Source: Rhodococcus_G sp042879035
Lineage (GTDB): Bacteria > Actinomycetota > Actinomycetes > Mycobacteriales > Mycobacteriaceae
DNA: 64,000 nucleotides
Direction of reading: 5' to 3'
Assembly (NCBI RefSeq): GCF_042879035.1
Contig: NZ_JBIAOU010000002.1
Span: forward strand, 186,001 to 250,000
Shown: in pieces, positions 25,821-40,800 of the stretch
Position numbering within the stretch: position 1 is the stretch's first letter
Layout: each line of letters starts with the position of its first letter
Program-made: the position numbers and the translations under genes
Notes under the pieces: generated by a model
Database searches by the model: none
Told to the model about the DNA's origin: nothing
The model's input: only the letters and a program-made list of their open reading frames with translations

Positions 25821-28800
25821 ATGACCTCGCTCTCGGACTCGACGGAGCACGAACACCTGATCGGCTCCTGGCTTCCGGTCACCGCGGCCCAGTCGGAGGT
25901 GTGGGTCGCGCAGCGGCTCGCGCCGGACAGTCCCGCGTACAACATCGCGCTGACGGTCGAGGTCGGCGGCCCGCTCCAGGTCGGACGGGCCGTCGAGGCG
26001 GTGTACCTGACGATCCGCCGTGCCGAGGCGCTGCACGTGCGGTTCGCGGTCGGGGCGGACGACGTCCTGCATCAGCAGCGTCTCGATCCGGACGCGTGGA
26101 CGCTGCACGTGGTCGACCTGCGGGGCCTGCCCGACCCGGAGGCCGCCGCCCACGACTGGGTGGATCGCGACCTGCGCAGCGTCTCCCGGCTTGGGAGCGA
26201 GGACGCGCTGTTCACGCAGGCGATCCTGCGGATCGGTGACGAACGCACCTGGTGGTTCCAGCGCTATCACCACAGCATCATCGACGGCTACGGGATCATC
26301 CAGCTGGTCGACGAGGTCGTCGGGCGTCAGGACGCCCCCGACCTCCGCTTCGAGGAGAAGGACTGGTCGCTGCAGACCGCGGTGGACGTGGACGCCGCGT
26401 ATCGCGGTTCGGCGCGGTACGCCGCCGATCGCGAGTACTGGCTGGATGCGATGACCGGGGCGCCCGAGCCCGCGGTGCTGCTGCCGCCGGCACCGGATCC
26501 GACGGCACCGCCAGTCACGACCACGATCGAACTGGACCCGGACGTCGTCGCCGGCCTGCTGCGCTTCGCCGACGCCGAGGGCATCCGCCGCACCCGGCTC
26601 CCGTTCGCGATGATCGCCGCCTACCTGCACCGGCTCACCGGCGTGTCCGACCTGATGCTGTCGGTGCCGCTCACCGGCCGGGCGGGCAGGGCGATGCGGT
26701 ACCTGCCGTCGATGGCGTCGACCATCCTGCCGATGCGGCTGCGGATCGACGACGGCGCGACGCTGGCTGACCTCGTCGTGCGGATCGACCGCGAGCTGAT
26801 CGCGATGCTCCGACACGGTCGCTTCCGCGGCGAGGACCTGGCCCGGGAGCTGCGGGCGCTCGACCCGTCCCGGCGGGTGTTCGGCCCGGGCGTCAACATC
26901 GTGATGTTCGAGCACACCCTCACGTTCGGCGGGCATCCCGCGTTCGTGCAGAACATGGTCACCGGCGCGATCGGCGACCTCGACTTCACCGTCCAGGGCG
27001 GGCAGGACGGCGAATCGCTGCGCATCGACATCCGCGTCGGTGCCGGGCTCGAGGACCACCTCGACCGGCACCGCACCCAGTTGACGCACTTCCTGGAGCA
27101 CCTCGCGGACGCGCCGCGGACACCGGTGGCGCGGCTGGACGTGATGCCGGCCGCGCAGCGCGACCGGATCCTGCTGGGGTTCAACGACACCGCGCGGGAG
27201 CAACCGAGCCGGACGGTCCCCGAGCTGGTGGCCGCGCAGGTGGCCGCGCGGCCGGACGCCGAAGCCCTCGTCGCCGGTGACACCCGGCTGACGTACCGGG
27301 ACCTCGGCGCGCGCGTCGATCAGCTCGCGCGGCACCTGACCGGGCGTGGTCTCGAGGCGGAAGACGTTGTCGCGGTCGGCCTCCCGCGGTCGGCGGAGAT
27401 GGTGGTCGGGCTGCTGGCGGTGATGGCCGCCGGGGGCGCGTTCGTCCCGCTCGACCCGGAATGGCCCGCGGACCGGCGCGCGCAGGTGCTCGCGGACGCC
27501 GGAGCCCGGCTGGTGCTGACCGGACCCGGCGGTGTCACCGCCGATCCCGACTCCGCGGTGGTCGTCGACTTGGCGAACTGGTCCTACGCGGACCTGCCCG
27601 ACACCCCCGTCGCGGCGCCGGTGCGCGGGCCGTCGCTGGCCTACGTCATCTTCACCTCCGGGTCGACGGGCAGGCCCAAGGGGGCGATGATCCGGCACGA
27701 GGCCATCTGCGCGCGGCTGAGCTGGCAGGTCGAGGAGGTCCTCGGGTTCGGTCCGGGCGACGCCTCCCTGTTCAAGGCGCCGTTGGCGTTCGACATCTCG
27801 GTCAACGAGATCCTGCTGCCCCTGGTCTCGGGTGGTCGGCTGATCGTCGCGGAGGCCGGCGGCGAGCGGGACCCGCACTACCTGCTCGACCTGATCGAGC
27901 GGGAACGGGTCACGTTCGTCTACCTGGTGTCGTCGATGCTCGCGGTGCTGCTCGACCTGGCCGACGGGACCGCGAAGCTGACCGGACTGCGGCACGTGTG
28001 GTGCGGCGGGGAGGTGCTCACCCCCGACCTGTTCGACCGCTTCCGCAGGCAGCTCGGCACGACGCTCTACCACGGGTACGGCCCGGCCGAGGCGACCATC
28101 GGTGTCTCCCACGTGATCTACCGCGACCAGGCCGCGCGGATCGCGACGTCGATCGGCCGCCCCAACCCGAACACGCAGCTGTACGTCCTCGACGCCCGCC
28201 TGCAGCCGGTGCCCGTCGGGGTCGCGGGAGAACTGTACGCGGGCGGCTACCTCCTCGGCCGCGGCTACGTCGGCGCGCCGGCACTGACCGCCGGTCGCTT
28301 CGTCGCCAACCCGTTCGGGGACACCGGTTCCCGGCTCTACCGAACCGGAGACCTCGCGCGGTGGTCGGACGACGGCACCCTCGACTTCGTCGGCCGCGCC
28401 GACAATCAGGTGAAGATCCGCGGTATGCGACTCGAACTCGAGGACGTCGAGTCCGCGGTCTCGCGGTGTCCCGGGGTGGGCCAGTGCGCGGTGCTGGTCC
28501 GGGACAGCGGCGGGACCAGATACCTTGCCGCCTACGTCGTTGCCCGGCACACGGCGCTCGACGGGGCGGCGGTGCGGGACTGGGTGGCGACGCAGCTGCC
28601 GGAGTACATGGTGCCGACGGCGGTCGTGGTCCTCGACCGGTTCCCGCTGACCGCGAACGGCAAACTGGACCGGCGGGCGCTGCCCGAGCCGGACCTGCGG
28701 GCGGGCCTGGAAGGCGTGGCGGCGCGCACCGACGTCGAACGCACTCTGGCGCAGATCGTCGCCGGGGTCCTCGGCCTCGACTCCGTCGGCGTCACCGACG

Positions 28801-31800
28801 ACTTCTTCGCGCTCGGCGGCGACAGCATCGTCGCGATCCAGGTCGTCAACCAGGCGCGGGCGGCGGGACTCGCGCTCAGCGCGCGGGAGGTGTTCGCGCT
28901 GCGGACAGTTGCCGCGCTGGCCCGGGAAGTCGACGGCCGCGTCGCCGCGGAGGTCGACGTCGCCGACGATCCGCTGGGGGAGATCCCCACGACCCCGATC
29001 CTGGCCCGGACCCGGGACGCGGGCGACGCGGTGTCGCGTTTCCACCAGTCGGTGCTGCTGCGCACCCCCGCCGGACTCACCGCCGACACGCTCGGCGCCG
29101 CACTGCGGGTGGTCCTCGACCGGCATCCGGCGCTGCGGGCCCGGCTCGTCCGGGGCGAGCGGTGGACGCTCGACGTTCCCGAATCGGCAGTCCCGGACCT
29201 CACGGACGTCCTGCGTGTCGCGGAGCTCCCGGACGTGCTCGACGACGCTTTTTCACGCGAAACAGCCTCGGCGGCTGCACGACTCGACCCGGACACCGGC
29301 CTCATGCTGCAGGCGGTGTGGTTCGACGGCGGCGCGGCGCCGGGCCGGCTGCTGCTGGTCGCCAACCACCTCGTCGTCGACGGCGTGTCCTGGCGGATCC
29401 TGATCGAGGATCTGGCACGGGCGGCGTCCGCCCCCGACACCCTCGCGCCGGTCGTGGGTGCAACGTCGCTGCGGCGGTGGGCGCAGCTGCTCGTCGAGCA
29501 GGCCGAGGGCGGCGCGTTCGACGGCGAACTCGACCACTGGCGTGCCGTCTCCTCGGCGGCGGATCCGGTGTTCGGCACCCGGGGGATCGACCCCGTCGCC
29601 GACACGTGGGCGACCGCGGACACCGTGACGACGGTCCTCGATCCCGCACTGACGGCGCCGCTGCTGTCCGCGGTCCCCGCGGCATTCGGCGGCCACGTCC
29701 AGGACGTGCTGCTGACCGGACTCGCGGTCGCGCTCGCACGCCGGCGGGGCGACGGGGGCACCGGGGTCCTGGTCGACCTCGAGGGCCACGGCCGTGAGGA
29801 GGACGCGGCGCGGCGCCCCGTGGACCTCGGCCGCACCGTCGGGTGGTTCACCTCCCTGTACCCCGTCCGCCTCGACGCGGGTGCGGTCGGGCCCGGCGAC
29901 CAGGCCGCACTTGCGCGCGGCGTCCAGGCCGTCAAGGAGCAACTGCGCTCGGTCCCCGGAAACGGAATCGGTTACGGCGCACTGCGTTACCTCGTCGGCG
30001 CGGATCTGCGGCCGGCGAGCGAGCCGCAGGTGCTGTTCAACTACCTGGGCCGGGTGGCCGCGACCGACGGGGACTGGCTGCCGTCGGCCCTCGGCGGTGC
30101 CGCCGACCCCGACGCCCCGATCGGGCACGTGGTCACCGTCGACGCGATCGCCCACGACGGCCCGCACGGACCGGAACTGCACACCACTCTCACCTTCGCG
30201 CCCGGTGCCGTGAGCCGCGAGCGGGTCGAGACGCTCGCCGCGGAATGGACCGCCGCGCTGACCGAGCTCGCCGGGATCGCCGACCTCGGTGGACGCACCC
30301 CGTCGGATTTCCCCGGCGCGCAGTTGGTTCAGGCGGACGTGGACCAGCTCGAGGCGGCCGAGCCCGCGTTGGTCGACGTGCTCGCGCTGACCCCGCTGCA
30401 GGAGGGCATCTACTTCCACAGCGCCTTCGAGGACGAGCGCGTCGATCCCTATGTCGTGCAACAGGTCGTGGAGCTGACCGGACCCGTCGACCCCGCCGCG
30501 TTCGCGCTGGCGCTGCAGGCCCTCGTGGATCGGCACGCCGCGCTGCGGACCGGGCTGCACGCGTTGGCCGACGGACGCATCGTCCAGGTCGTGGCCTCCG
30601 CGGTGCCGGTGCCGATGGGCTTCGTGGACCTGACCGGGCAGTCCGCGCGCGACGTGCAGGCCACGGTCCGCTCGCTGCTCGCGCAGGACCGGGTCCGCGG
30701 ATTCGATCTCGGCAGACCGCCGCTCGTCCGCTACATGCTGGTCCGGACGTCGGACGACACCGCGCTGCTGCTGCAGTCGATCCACCACCTCGTCGCCGAC
30801 GGCTGGTCGGTGCCGGTGATGCTGCGGGAACTGATGGCGCTGTACGCGCCCGACGGGCCGGCGGCCGCGCTCCCGGAGCCGACGCCGTACCGGAACTACC
30901 TGCGCTGGCTGGCCGGCCGCGACCGCGACGCGTCGGTGGAGTTGTGGTGCGCCGCGCTCGCCGGCGTCGACGAGCCGACCGGTGTCGCCGCCGCCGGTCG
31001 GGGCGGCGCCGACGGCGTCGGGTCGGTCGAGGTGCGGCTGCCGTCCGACCGCACCGCGGCATTGGCCGCCTTCGGACGCGCGCGCGGGCTGACGCTGAGC
31101 ACGCTCGTGCACGGCACCTGGGGTGTGCTCCTCGCCCGCCTGACCGGGCGGCGGGACGTGCTGTTCGGGTCGACCGTGTCCGGTCGCGGCGGCGATCTGC
31201 CCGGCATCGAGACGATGGTCGGCCTGTTCATCAACACAGTCCCGGCCCGAATGCGCGTGCTTGCAGAGGAATCCGTCACCGCGGCCCTGACCCGCTGGCA
31301 GCGCGAACAGTCCGAGTTGCTCGACCACCAGTATCTCGGTCTGAGCGAGCTGCGTCGCCTGACCGGACTCCAGGAGCTGTTCGACAGCCTCGTCGTGTTC
31401 GAGAACTACCCGATCGGTCACGGACCGGTGACCGACGGCGCGGGCCGCGTCGCGGTCACCGGCGTCACGTTCGAGGAGAACCCGCCGTACCCCGTCACCC
31501 TGCTCGTCGCACCCGGAGACGAGCTGCGGCTCGAGGTGAAGTTCCAGACCGCGGTGGTGGATTCGGCGACCGCGTCGTCGTTCGCATACGGCATGGTGGC
31601 ACTGCTCGACCAGGTGGTGCGGGCACCGGAGACGCCGATCTCCGCGCTCGAACTGGTGTCGGCCGACCAGCGCGCCGAGCTGGAACGGGCGTGGACGGAC
31701 TTCGCGGGAGCCGGTGGCGAGGCCACGCTGACCGAGCTGCTCGACGCGCAGGCGGAGGCCACCCCGGACGCCGTCGCCGTCGAGTTCGAGGGCGCGACCC

Positions 31801-34800
31801 TGACGTACGCGGAGCTGCACGCCCACGCGAACGCGCTGGCGCACCGGCTCGTCGACCTCGGTGTCGGCCCCGAGTCGATCGTCGCGGTCGCGCTCGGTCG
31901 CTCACCGGAACTGATGGTCGCGCTGCTCGCCGTCGGCAAGGCCGGCGGCGCCTACCTGCCCCTCGACCTGGACTACCCGGCGGCGCGGCTCGCCCTGATG
32001 GTCGACGACGCGGACCCGGTCTGCGTGCTCACCGCCGCCGGAACGGACTTCGGTGCCGCTCGGCAGGTGGTCGTGGATCTGGCCGCGCCGCACGGTGATC
32101 CGGAGCCGCTTCGCGGGCGGGCCAGTGCCGACCATCCGGCGTACGTCATCTACACCTCCGGCTCCACCGGCAGGCCCAAGGGTGTCGTCGTGCCGCACCG
32201 CGGCGTGGTGAACCGGCTGACGTGGATGCAGGAAGTGAATCCCCTGGCGGTCGGCGACCGGGTGCTGCAGAAGACGCCGTCCAGCTTCGACGTGTCGGTG
32301 CCCGAGTTCTTCGGGCCGCTCGTCGCCGGGGCGACGGTCGTCCTCGCGCGGCCGGGCGGCCACCGCGACCCGGCGTATCTCGCCGAGCTGATCGCGGCGC
32401 GGGGCATCGGCCGGGCCCACTTCGTCCCGTCGATGCTCGACCTCTTCCTCGCCGAACCCGCTGCGGCGCAGTGCACCTCGCTCGAGGTCGTGGCCTGCTC
32501 CGGCGAGGCGCTGTCCGCCGCGTCGGCCCGCCGGTTCGCCCAGGTCCTGCCCGGCACGCGGCTGGACAACCTGTACGGCCCGACCGAGGCCTCGGTGGAG
32601 GTGAGTCACCACTTCGGCGCCGATCGCGTGTCCGAGCAGGCGAACTCCGTGCCGATCGGCGTCCCGGTCGCGAACACCCGGCTGTACGTGCTCGACCGCT
32701 ACCTGGGGTTGGTGCCGCCCGGTTCCGAGGGCGAGCTGTACCTCGCGGGACCGCAGCTGGCCCGCGGCTACCTCGACCGTCCGGCGCTGACCGCGGACCG
32801 GTTCGTCGCCGACCCATTCGTCGCGGGCGACCGGATGTACCGCACCGGTGACGTCGTGCGGTCCGTGGACGGCGAGCTCGAGTACGTCGGACGTTCCGAC
32901 CATCAGGTCAAGTTGCACGGTTTCCGGATCGAGCTCGGTGAGGTCGAGGCCGCGTTGCTGCGGGATCCGCAGGTCGCGCAGGCCGCCGCCGTCGTGCGCG
33001 AGGACCGGCCCGGTCATCAGCAGCTGGTCGCGTACGTGGTGCCCTCCGGGCCTGTGCGCGAGTTCGGCGGCCAGGGCCACCACAGTCACGCACAGGCGCT
33101 GCGCGCCTCCCTCCCGCCGCACATGGTGCCGACCGCGTTCGTCGAACTCGCCGCCCTGCCGCTGACGCCGAGCGGAAAGCTGGACCGCGCCGCGTTGCCC
33201 GCACCGGACTTCTCCGCGGTGGTGTCCGAGCGTGCGCCCCGCACCGGCACCGAGGACCGGCTGACCGAGCTGTTCGCGGACGTCCTCGGCCTCGACCGGG
33301 TCGGCGCCGACGACGACTTCTTCACCCTCGGCGGCGACAGCATCCTCGCGATCCGACTCGTCAACGTCGTCCGCAAGGAAGGCCTGACGCTGACGCCGCG
33401 GCAGATCTTCGAACTGCGCACCCCCGCCGCGATCGCCCGGTTGCTCGGTGAGACCGCGGACACGTCCGCGGACGGTGGTCCGACCGCCGAACACACCGAT
33501 GACGGTGTGGGCGAACTGATCTCGCTGCCCGTGATCCACCGGCTCTCCGAGTGGTCCGGAGGCACCAACCGGTTCAACCAGGCCGTACTGGTGCACACCC
33601 CGGCCGGTGTCGACACCCCGACCCTGACGGACGCGGTGCAGGCCGTGCTCGACCACCACGACGGCCTGCGCGCGGTCCTGACCCGGCACCGCCCGGGTGT
33701 GTGGTCGATGCGGACCACCGAGCCGGGCACCGTGGTCGCGGCGGACCTGGTGACGGCGGTGGCCGTGGACGCGGACTCGTTCCGCGCCGAGGTCACCGAG
33801 GAGTCGTCCGCGGCCACCGACCGGCTCGACCCCGAGGGCGGGGTGATGCTGCAGGCCGTGCACTTCGACGCCGGACCCACCGCCCCCGGCCGGTTGCTGA
33901 TCGTCGCGCACCACCTCGTCGTCGACGGGGTCTCGTGGCGGATCCTCCTCGAGGACCTCGCGATGGCCGTGGTGGCGACCACGGCGGGGGAGCCGCCCGC
34001 ACTCGACCCCGTCGGCACGTCGCTGCGCCGCTACGGCGCCCACGTCACCGACGAGGCCCAGACCAGCGCCCGGCTCGCCGAACTCGACCACTGGACAGCG
34101 ACAACCGCGCCCGGCGCCGCCCTGGTCGCCGACGCGACGGGGGACGCGACGATCGGAACCGGTTCACGGCACCGGATCTCGCTCGACGTCGCGGACACCG
34201 CCGCCGTGCTGACCGCCGTTCCCGCCCTCGCCCACGCCGACGTCACCGATGTCCTGGTGACCGCGCTGCGGATCGCGGTCACCCGCTGGCACCGAGGCAG
34301 CGGACAGCCCGACCGGGATCTGCTGGTCGACCTCGAACGGCACGGCCGCGAGGAACTCGCCGACGGCGTCGACCTGTCCCGCACCGTCGGCTGGTTCACC
34401 AGCATCAGTCCGGTCCGCCTGCGCGCCGGAGACGAACCGCTGGCCGTCCTCGTCGACGTCAAGGAACGTCTGCGTGCCGCTCCGGACGGGGGCATCGGGT
34501 ACGGCATGCTGCGGTACGCCAACGCGCGCACCGCCGGCCTGCTGGCGGCCGGGGAGTCGTCGCAGGTGCTGTTCAACTATCTCGGACGGCTGCCGTCCGG
34601 CGACGGCGCCGCCGCGGTACCGTGGACACCCGCACCGGAATCCGATGCGCTCGCAACCGATCCCGACAGCGACATGGGCGGACCGTACCGGCTGATCGTG
34701 AACGCGGTCTGCGAGGACGGCCCCGGAGGCCCGGTGCTCACCGCGGTGTTCGGTCACTCCGAACTCGGCCTCACCGACGCGGACGGCGCGGCCCTGGCCG

Positions 34801-37800
34801 CGGGCTGGGCGGCTGCGCTGCGTGAACTCGTCGCCGTCGCCGCCGCGCACGACGGCGCCGCCGCGCACGACGGCGCCGCCGTGCTCACCCCGTCCGACGT
34901 CCCGCTGGTGAAACTCACCCAGCCCGAGCTGGATTCGATCGTCTCGCGGGCACCGTCCGGTGTCGAGACGGTGTGGCCGCTGTCGCCGCTGCAGGAGGGC
35001 CTGTACTTCCAGGCCACCTTCGACGGGACCGCGTCCGGTGACACGATCGCGGACATCTACACCGCGCAGTTCACCCTCGACTTCGAGCACCGCCTCGACC
35101 TCGACCGGCTCGCCGCGGCGCTGCGCACCCTGCAACGCCGGAACCCCACGCTGCGTGCGGGTTTCGTCAGCGAGGGACTGAGGTCGCCGGTGCAGTTCGT
35201 GACCGCGGACTGCGACGTGCCGATCGTCGAGCACGACCTGCGCGACCTTCCCGGCAGCGACCGCGAGGCCCGTGCCGCCGAACTGGCGGCCGCCGACCGG
35301 CTCACCCCGTTCGACCTGACCGCGCCGCCGCTGTGGCGCGTCATGGTGGTCCGTCTCGGTGACGACCGCGACCGGCTCGTGGTGAACCGGGAGTTCCTCC
35401 TCTGGGACGGCTGGTCCAACGGCATCGTCGTGAGTCAGCTGCTCGCGCTGTACGACTCGGCCGGCGACGACACGGCACTGCCCGCCCCCACCGGCGGCTT
35501 CACCGACTACCTGCGCTGGCTGTCCGGCCGGGACGCGGACGAGGGACGGGCGCGGTGGCGCGCCGCGCTCTCCGGGCTCACGGAGCCGACGCTGCTCGGC
35601 GCACCGATGCCCGGACCGGCCGCGATGCCCGGCAGGCACGACACGGTGCTGTCCGAGGACCTCGGCCGGCGCCTGCGGGAGCGGGCCGCCGCGGCGGGCG
35701 TGACGCTCAACGCCGTCCTGTCCGCCGCGCTCGCGCTGGTGCTCGGGGTGGCAACCGGACGCGACGACGTCGTCTTCGGCACGACCGTCGCCGGCCGCCC
35801 GCCCGAGGTCGAGGGAATCGACACCGTCGCCGGCCTGTTCCTCAACACCGTGCCGGTGCGGATCACCCTGCGGCCGGGCGAGACGGTCTCGGAACTGGTG
35901 CGGCGCAGCCAGTCCGAACGGCTCGACCTCACCTCGCACGACTACCTCGGGCTGGCCACCATCGCCCGCGAATCCGAGCACCGGCAGCTGTTCGACGTGC
36001 TGTACGTGCTGCAGAACTTCGTCGACGAGAACCAGGTGTCGGCCCTCAACGCCGCGCACGACATCAGCGGCGGCGACAGCATCGACCACACCCACTACCC
36101 GCTGACCGTGGTGGTGACGCCCGGCACGCGGGTGAGGGTCAAGTTCGAGTACCGCCCCGAACTCCTCGACTCCGACGTCGCCGCGGCGATGCTGGCGTGG
36201 TTCGTCCGGCTGCTCGACACGATCGCCGCCGACGGCGACGTCGTGGTCGGGTCCCTGCACCCGGAGACCCCGGCCGAGCGGGCCGCGCTGACCGCACGCC
36301 CCGCTCCCCGCGACGTGCCGGAGGCGACGATCGCGGACCTGTTCGCCGAGGCGGCCGCACGGACACCCGAGCAGGTGGCGCTCGTCTTCGGGGACGAACG
36401 GGTGACCTACCGCGACCTCGACGGGCGGATCAACGCCCTCGCGCGTCGGCTGCTCGCCGTGGGGGCGGGCCCGGAACGGGTCGTGGCTCTGGGTCTGCCG
36501 AGATCGGTGGACACGGTCGTCGCCCTGTTCGCGGTGCTGCGCACGGGAGCCGCGTACCTGCCGCTCGAGCTGGACCACCCGGCCGAGCGTCTCGTCGGGA
36601 TGCTCGACGACGCCCGGCCGGTGACGCTGGTGTCGACCACGGCGGTGCGGGCCACGCTCGCGGAGTGGGACGGTGCCGCACTGCTTCTCGACGTTCCCGC
36701 ATCGCAGCCGTGGTCGGACGCACGGCTGGCCGCGGCGGAACTCGGCGCGTTCGCGCCCGGGACGCCGGGGCGCCTCGACCACCCCGCCTACGTGATCTAC
36801 ACGTCGGGATCGACGGGCCGGCCGAAGGGCGTCGTCACCGGCTACCGCGGCCTGACGAACATGCAGTTCAACCACCGTGAGGCGATCTTCGACCCGACGG
36901 TACAGGCGACCGGTGGCCGCCTGCTGCGCATCGCGCACACCGTGTCGTTCGCGTTCGACATGTCGTGGGAGGAGCTGCTGTGGCTCGTCGAGGGCCACGA
37001 GGTGCACATCTGCAACGAGGACCTGCGCCGGGACGCGGACGCGCTCGTCGCCTACTGCGACAGCAACGCGATCGACGTCGTCAACGTCACCCCCACCTAC
37101 GCGCAGCACCTGTTCGACGCGGGCCTGCTCGACGACGGGCCCGGACGGCACCGGCCGCCGCTGGTGCTGCTCGGCGGCGAGGCGGTGCCGGACACCGTGT
37201 GGAATCGCCTGCGCGACACCGACGGCACCCACGGGTACAACCTGTACGGGCCCACCGAGTACACCATCAACACCCTCGGTGCCGGCACGGACGACTCGGC
37301 GTCCCCGACGGTCGGCACCCCGATCTGGAACACCGCCGCCTACCTCCTCGACGGCTGGCTGCGGCCGGTCCCCGACGGAACCGCCGGTGAGCTGTACATC
37401 TCCGGGGTCGGGCTGGCCCGCGGCTACCTCCGCCGGCCCGCGTTGACCGCGGACCGGTTCGTGGCCAACCCCTTCGAGCCGGGGCAGCGGATGTACCGCA
37501 CGGGCGACCTGATGCGCCGCCGCCGCGACGGCAACCTCGACTACCTCGGTCGCACCGACGACCAGGTGAAGATCCGGGGGCACCGCATCGAACTCGGCGA
37601 GGTCGAGTCGGTGCTGTCCGGCCTCGACGGAGTCCATCGGTGCGCGGTGATCGCGGCACCCGGCCCCGGCGGCGTCAAGCGTCTCGTCGCCTACGTGGTG
37701 CCCACCACGCCCGTGAGTCCTTTCGGTCCGCAGGAGAGCCGAAAGTACTCACAGGCGCTGCGGGCCCGGCTGCCGGAGTACATGGTGCCGAGCGTCTTCG

Positions 37801-40800
37801 TCGCCACCGACTCCCTCCCGATGACCGTCAACGGCAAACTCGACGTGCGGGCGCTGCCGCCGGTGCCGGACCCCGTGGGCGCCGGCTCCCGGCCGCCGGC
37901 CGACCACACCGAGACGGTGCTGTGCGCGGTCTTCGCCGAGGTGCTCGGTGTCGCGGACGTCGGGGCCGAGGACGACTTCTTCGACCTCGGCGGACATTCG
38001 CTGCTCGCGACCCGGGTGATCAGTCGGGCGCGTGCCGCCCTCTCCACCGAACTGACGATGCGGGACCTGTTCGAGGCGCCGACCGTCGCCGACCTCGCGC
38101 AGCGGGTCCGGGGACGGAGCGACGCGGTGCGGCCGCCGCTGGTGGCCGTCGAACGACCCGAACTGCTGCCGGCATCCGCGGCGCAGCAACGGCTCTGGCT
38201 GATCCAGCAGATGGATCCCGACTCGGCGGCGTACAACTTTCCGATCGTGTTCCGGCTCCGCGGCGAGCTCGACACGGACGCGTTCGTCGCAGCGCTCGGC
38301 GACGTCGTGACGCGGCACGAGGCGCTGCGGACCGTCTTCGGCACCGTCGACGGCGTTCCCGTGCAACGCATCCTCGGTGCGGCGACCCCCGAACTCGCCG
38401 TCGTCGACGCCACGTCGATCGACGCGGCGGCGGCCCAGGTGCGGGAGGCGGTGCTCAGGCCGTTCGACCTGAGCCGGGACATCCCGGTGCGGGGCACCGT
38501 GATCCGGCTCGGTGTCGACGCGGACGGGCGCGGCGACCAGGTGCTGGCGCTGGTGTTGCACCACATCGCCACCGACGAGTGGTCGGACCGGCCGTTCCTG
38601 CGCGACCTGATGCTCGCCTACGCGGCGCGCCGCGCCGGGGCAGCGCCCGGGTGGGAACCCCTGCCCGTGCAGTACGCCGACTACACGCTGTGGCAGGACG
38701 CCGTCCTCGGCGATCCCGCCGATCGGGTGTCGGTTGCGGGCAGGCAACTCGACTACTGGGAAGGCCAGTTGTCCGGGGCGCCGGAAGAACTGGTGCTCCC
38801 CGCGGACCGGGCCCGGCCCGCCCGCCCGAGTTTCGCCGGCGGTGCGATCGAACTCGACCTGGATGCCGACACCACAGCGGCGCTGCGCGGTCTCGCCGCC
38901 GCAACCGGCACGAGCATGTTCATGGTGCTGCACGCCGCGACCGCGGCCCTGCTCACGCGGATCGGGGCGGGGGAGGACCTGCCCCTCGGTGCCCCCGTCG
39001 CCGGACGAACCGAACAGGGACTCGACGATCTCGTCGGATTCTTCGTCAACACCCTGGTGCTGCGCACCGACACCTCCGGCAACCCGACGTTCACCGAACT
39101 GCTCACGCGGGTACGGGAAGTCGACCTGGCGGCGTTCGCGAACGCCGACGTGCCGTTCGAATCCGTCGTCGAGCGGGTCAACCCGGCGCGGACTCTGGCC
39201 CGGAATCCGCTGTTCCAGGTGATGGTCGGCTACCACAGCCGTACTCCCGACGTCACCGACCTCGGCGAGGTCACCCTGGAACCGGTGACGACGACCGAAC
39301 GCACCGCGAAGTTCGACCTGGTGTTCAACTTCACCGAGTTCCTGCCCGGCGCAGACGATCCCGTCGGCCGTGTCCGGCTCCGGCTCGAGTACGGCGCCGA
39401 CCTGTTCGACCGGTCCACCGCGGACGCGATCGCGCACCGGCAACTGGCCCTGCTGGGCACCGTCGCCCATGCGCCGGACCGGCCGATCGGCTCGGTCGAG
39501 GTGTTCCTGCCGGGCGAGCGGGACCGGGTCCTGGTGGCGTTCAACGACACCGACCGCCCGGTCGACGACGAGACGCTCGACGAGGCCTTCGGACGGTGGG
39601 CCGCCGCGACCCCGCACGCCGTGGCCGTCGTCGACGAGCACGCCACCACGACCTACGCCGCGCTCGACGAACGGTCCGACCGGATCGCCGCCGTGCTGGC
39701 ATCGCACGGTGTCGGAGCGGAATCGGTGGTGGGCCTCGCCGTTCCGCGGTCGGTCGACATGGTCGCCGCAGTGCTCGGTGTGCTCAAACTCGGTGCGGCG
39801 TACCTGCCGCTCGACCTGAGCCATCCCGCCGACCGGATCAGCTACATGCTCGCCGACTCCGCGGCCGCCGTGCTGGTGAGCACCGCCGCGGAGGCCACCC
39901 GGATCGAGGCGCCCGGCCTGACCCGGGTCCTGCTCGACGACCCCGAGACGGTGGACGCGCTCGCCGCGACTGCGCCCGCGGTGCGGCGGGTGCCGGACGG
40001 CATCGACCACGCCGCGTACGTCATCTACACCTCGGGGTCGACGGGCAAGCCGAAGGGTGTCGTCGTCTCCCACGAGGGCATCTCGTCGCTGGTCGCCACC
40101 GCGGAGGACCGGATGCGCCTGGTGCCCGGCTCGGTGGTGCTGCAGTTCGCATCACCGGGATTCGACGTCGCGGTGTTCGAACTGTCGATGGCACTGTGCA
40201 CCGGATCACGGCTGGTGATCGTCCCCGACCGTTCCCGGGTGGCGGGCCCCGAGCTCACCGACTTCATGCACGCGCACGCGGTGACCCACGCGATCATCCC
40301 GCCGTCGCTGATGGCGGCGCTGCCCGAAGGGGCGTTGGTGCCCGAGGGGTGCACCGTGCTCGTGGGCACCGAGACTGTGCCCCCGGACCTGATCGGCCGG
40401 TGGGCGCAGCGCCTGAATCTGCTCGCCGCCTACGGCCTCACCGAGGCCACCGTGAACAACACGCTGTGGCAGGCGCAACCGGGCTGGAACCAGGCCGTAC
40501 CGATCGGCATCCCAGACCCGAACGAGCAGGCGTATGTGCTGGATTCGGCTCTGCTTCCGGTCCCGGTCGGGGTGGCGGGCGAGCTGTACATCGCCGGTCG
40601 CGGGCTGGCGCGCGGATATCTGGGCAAGCCGGCGCTGACGGCGGGCCGGTTCGTCGCCAACCCGTTCGGCGCCGGGCGGATGTACCGGACCGGCGACCTC
40701 GCCCGGTGGCGCGCCGACGGGAACGTCGACTTCCTGGGACGGGTGGACGACCAGGTCAAGATCCGTGGCTTCCGCATCGAGCTCGGCGAGGTCGTCGCCG

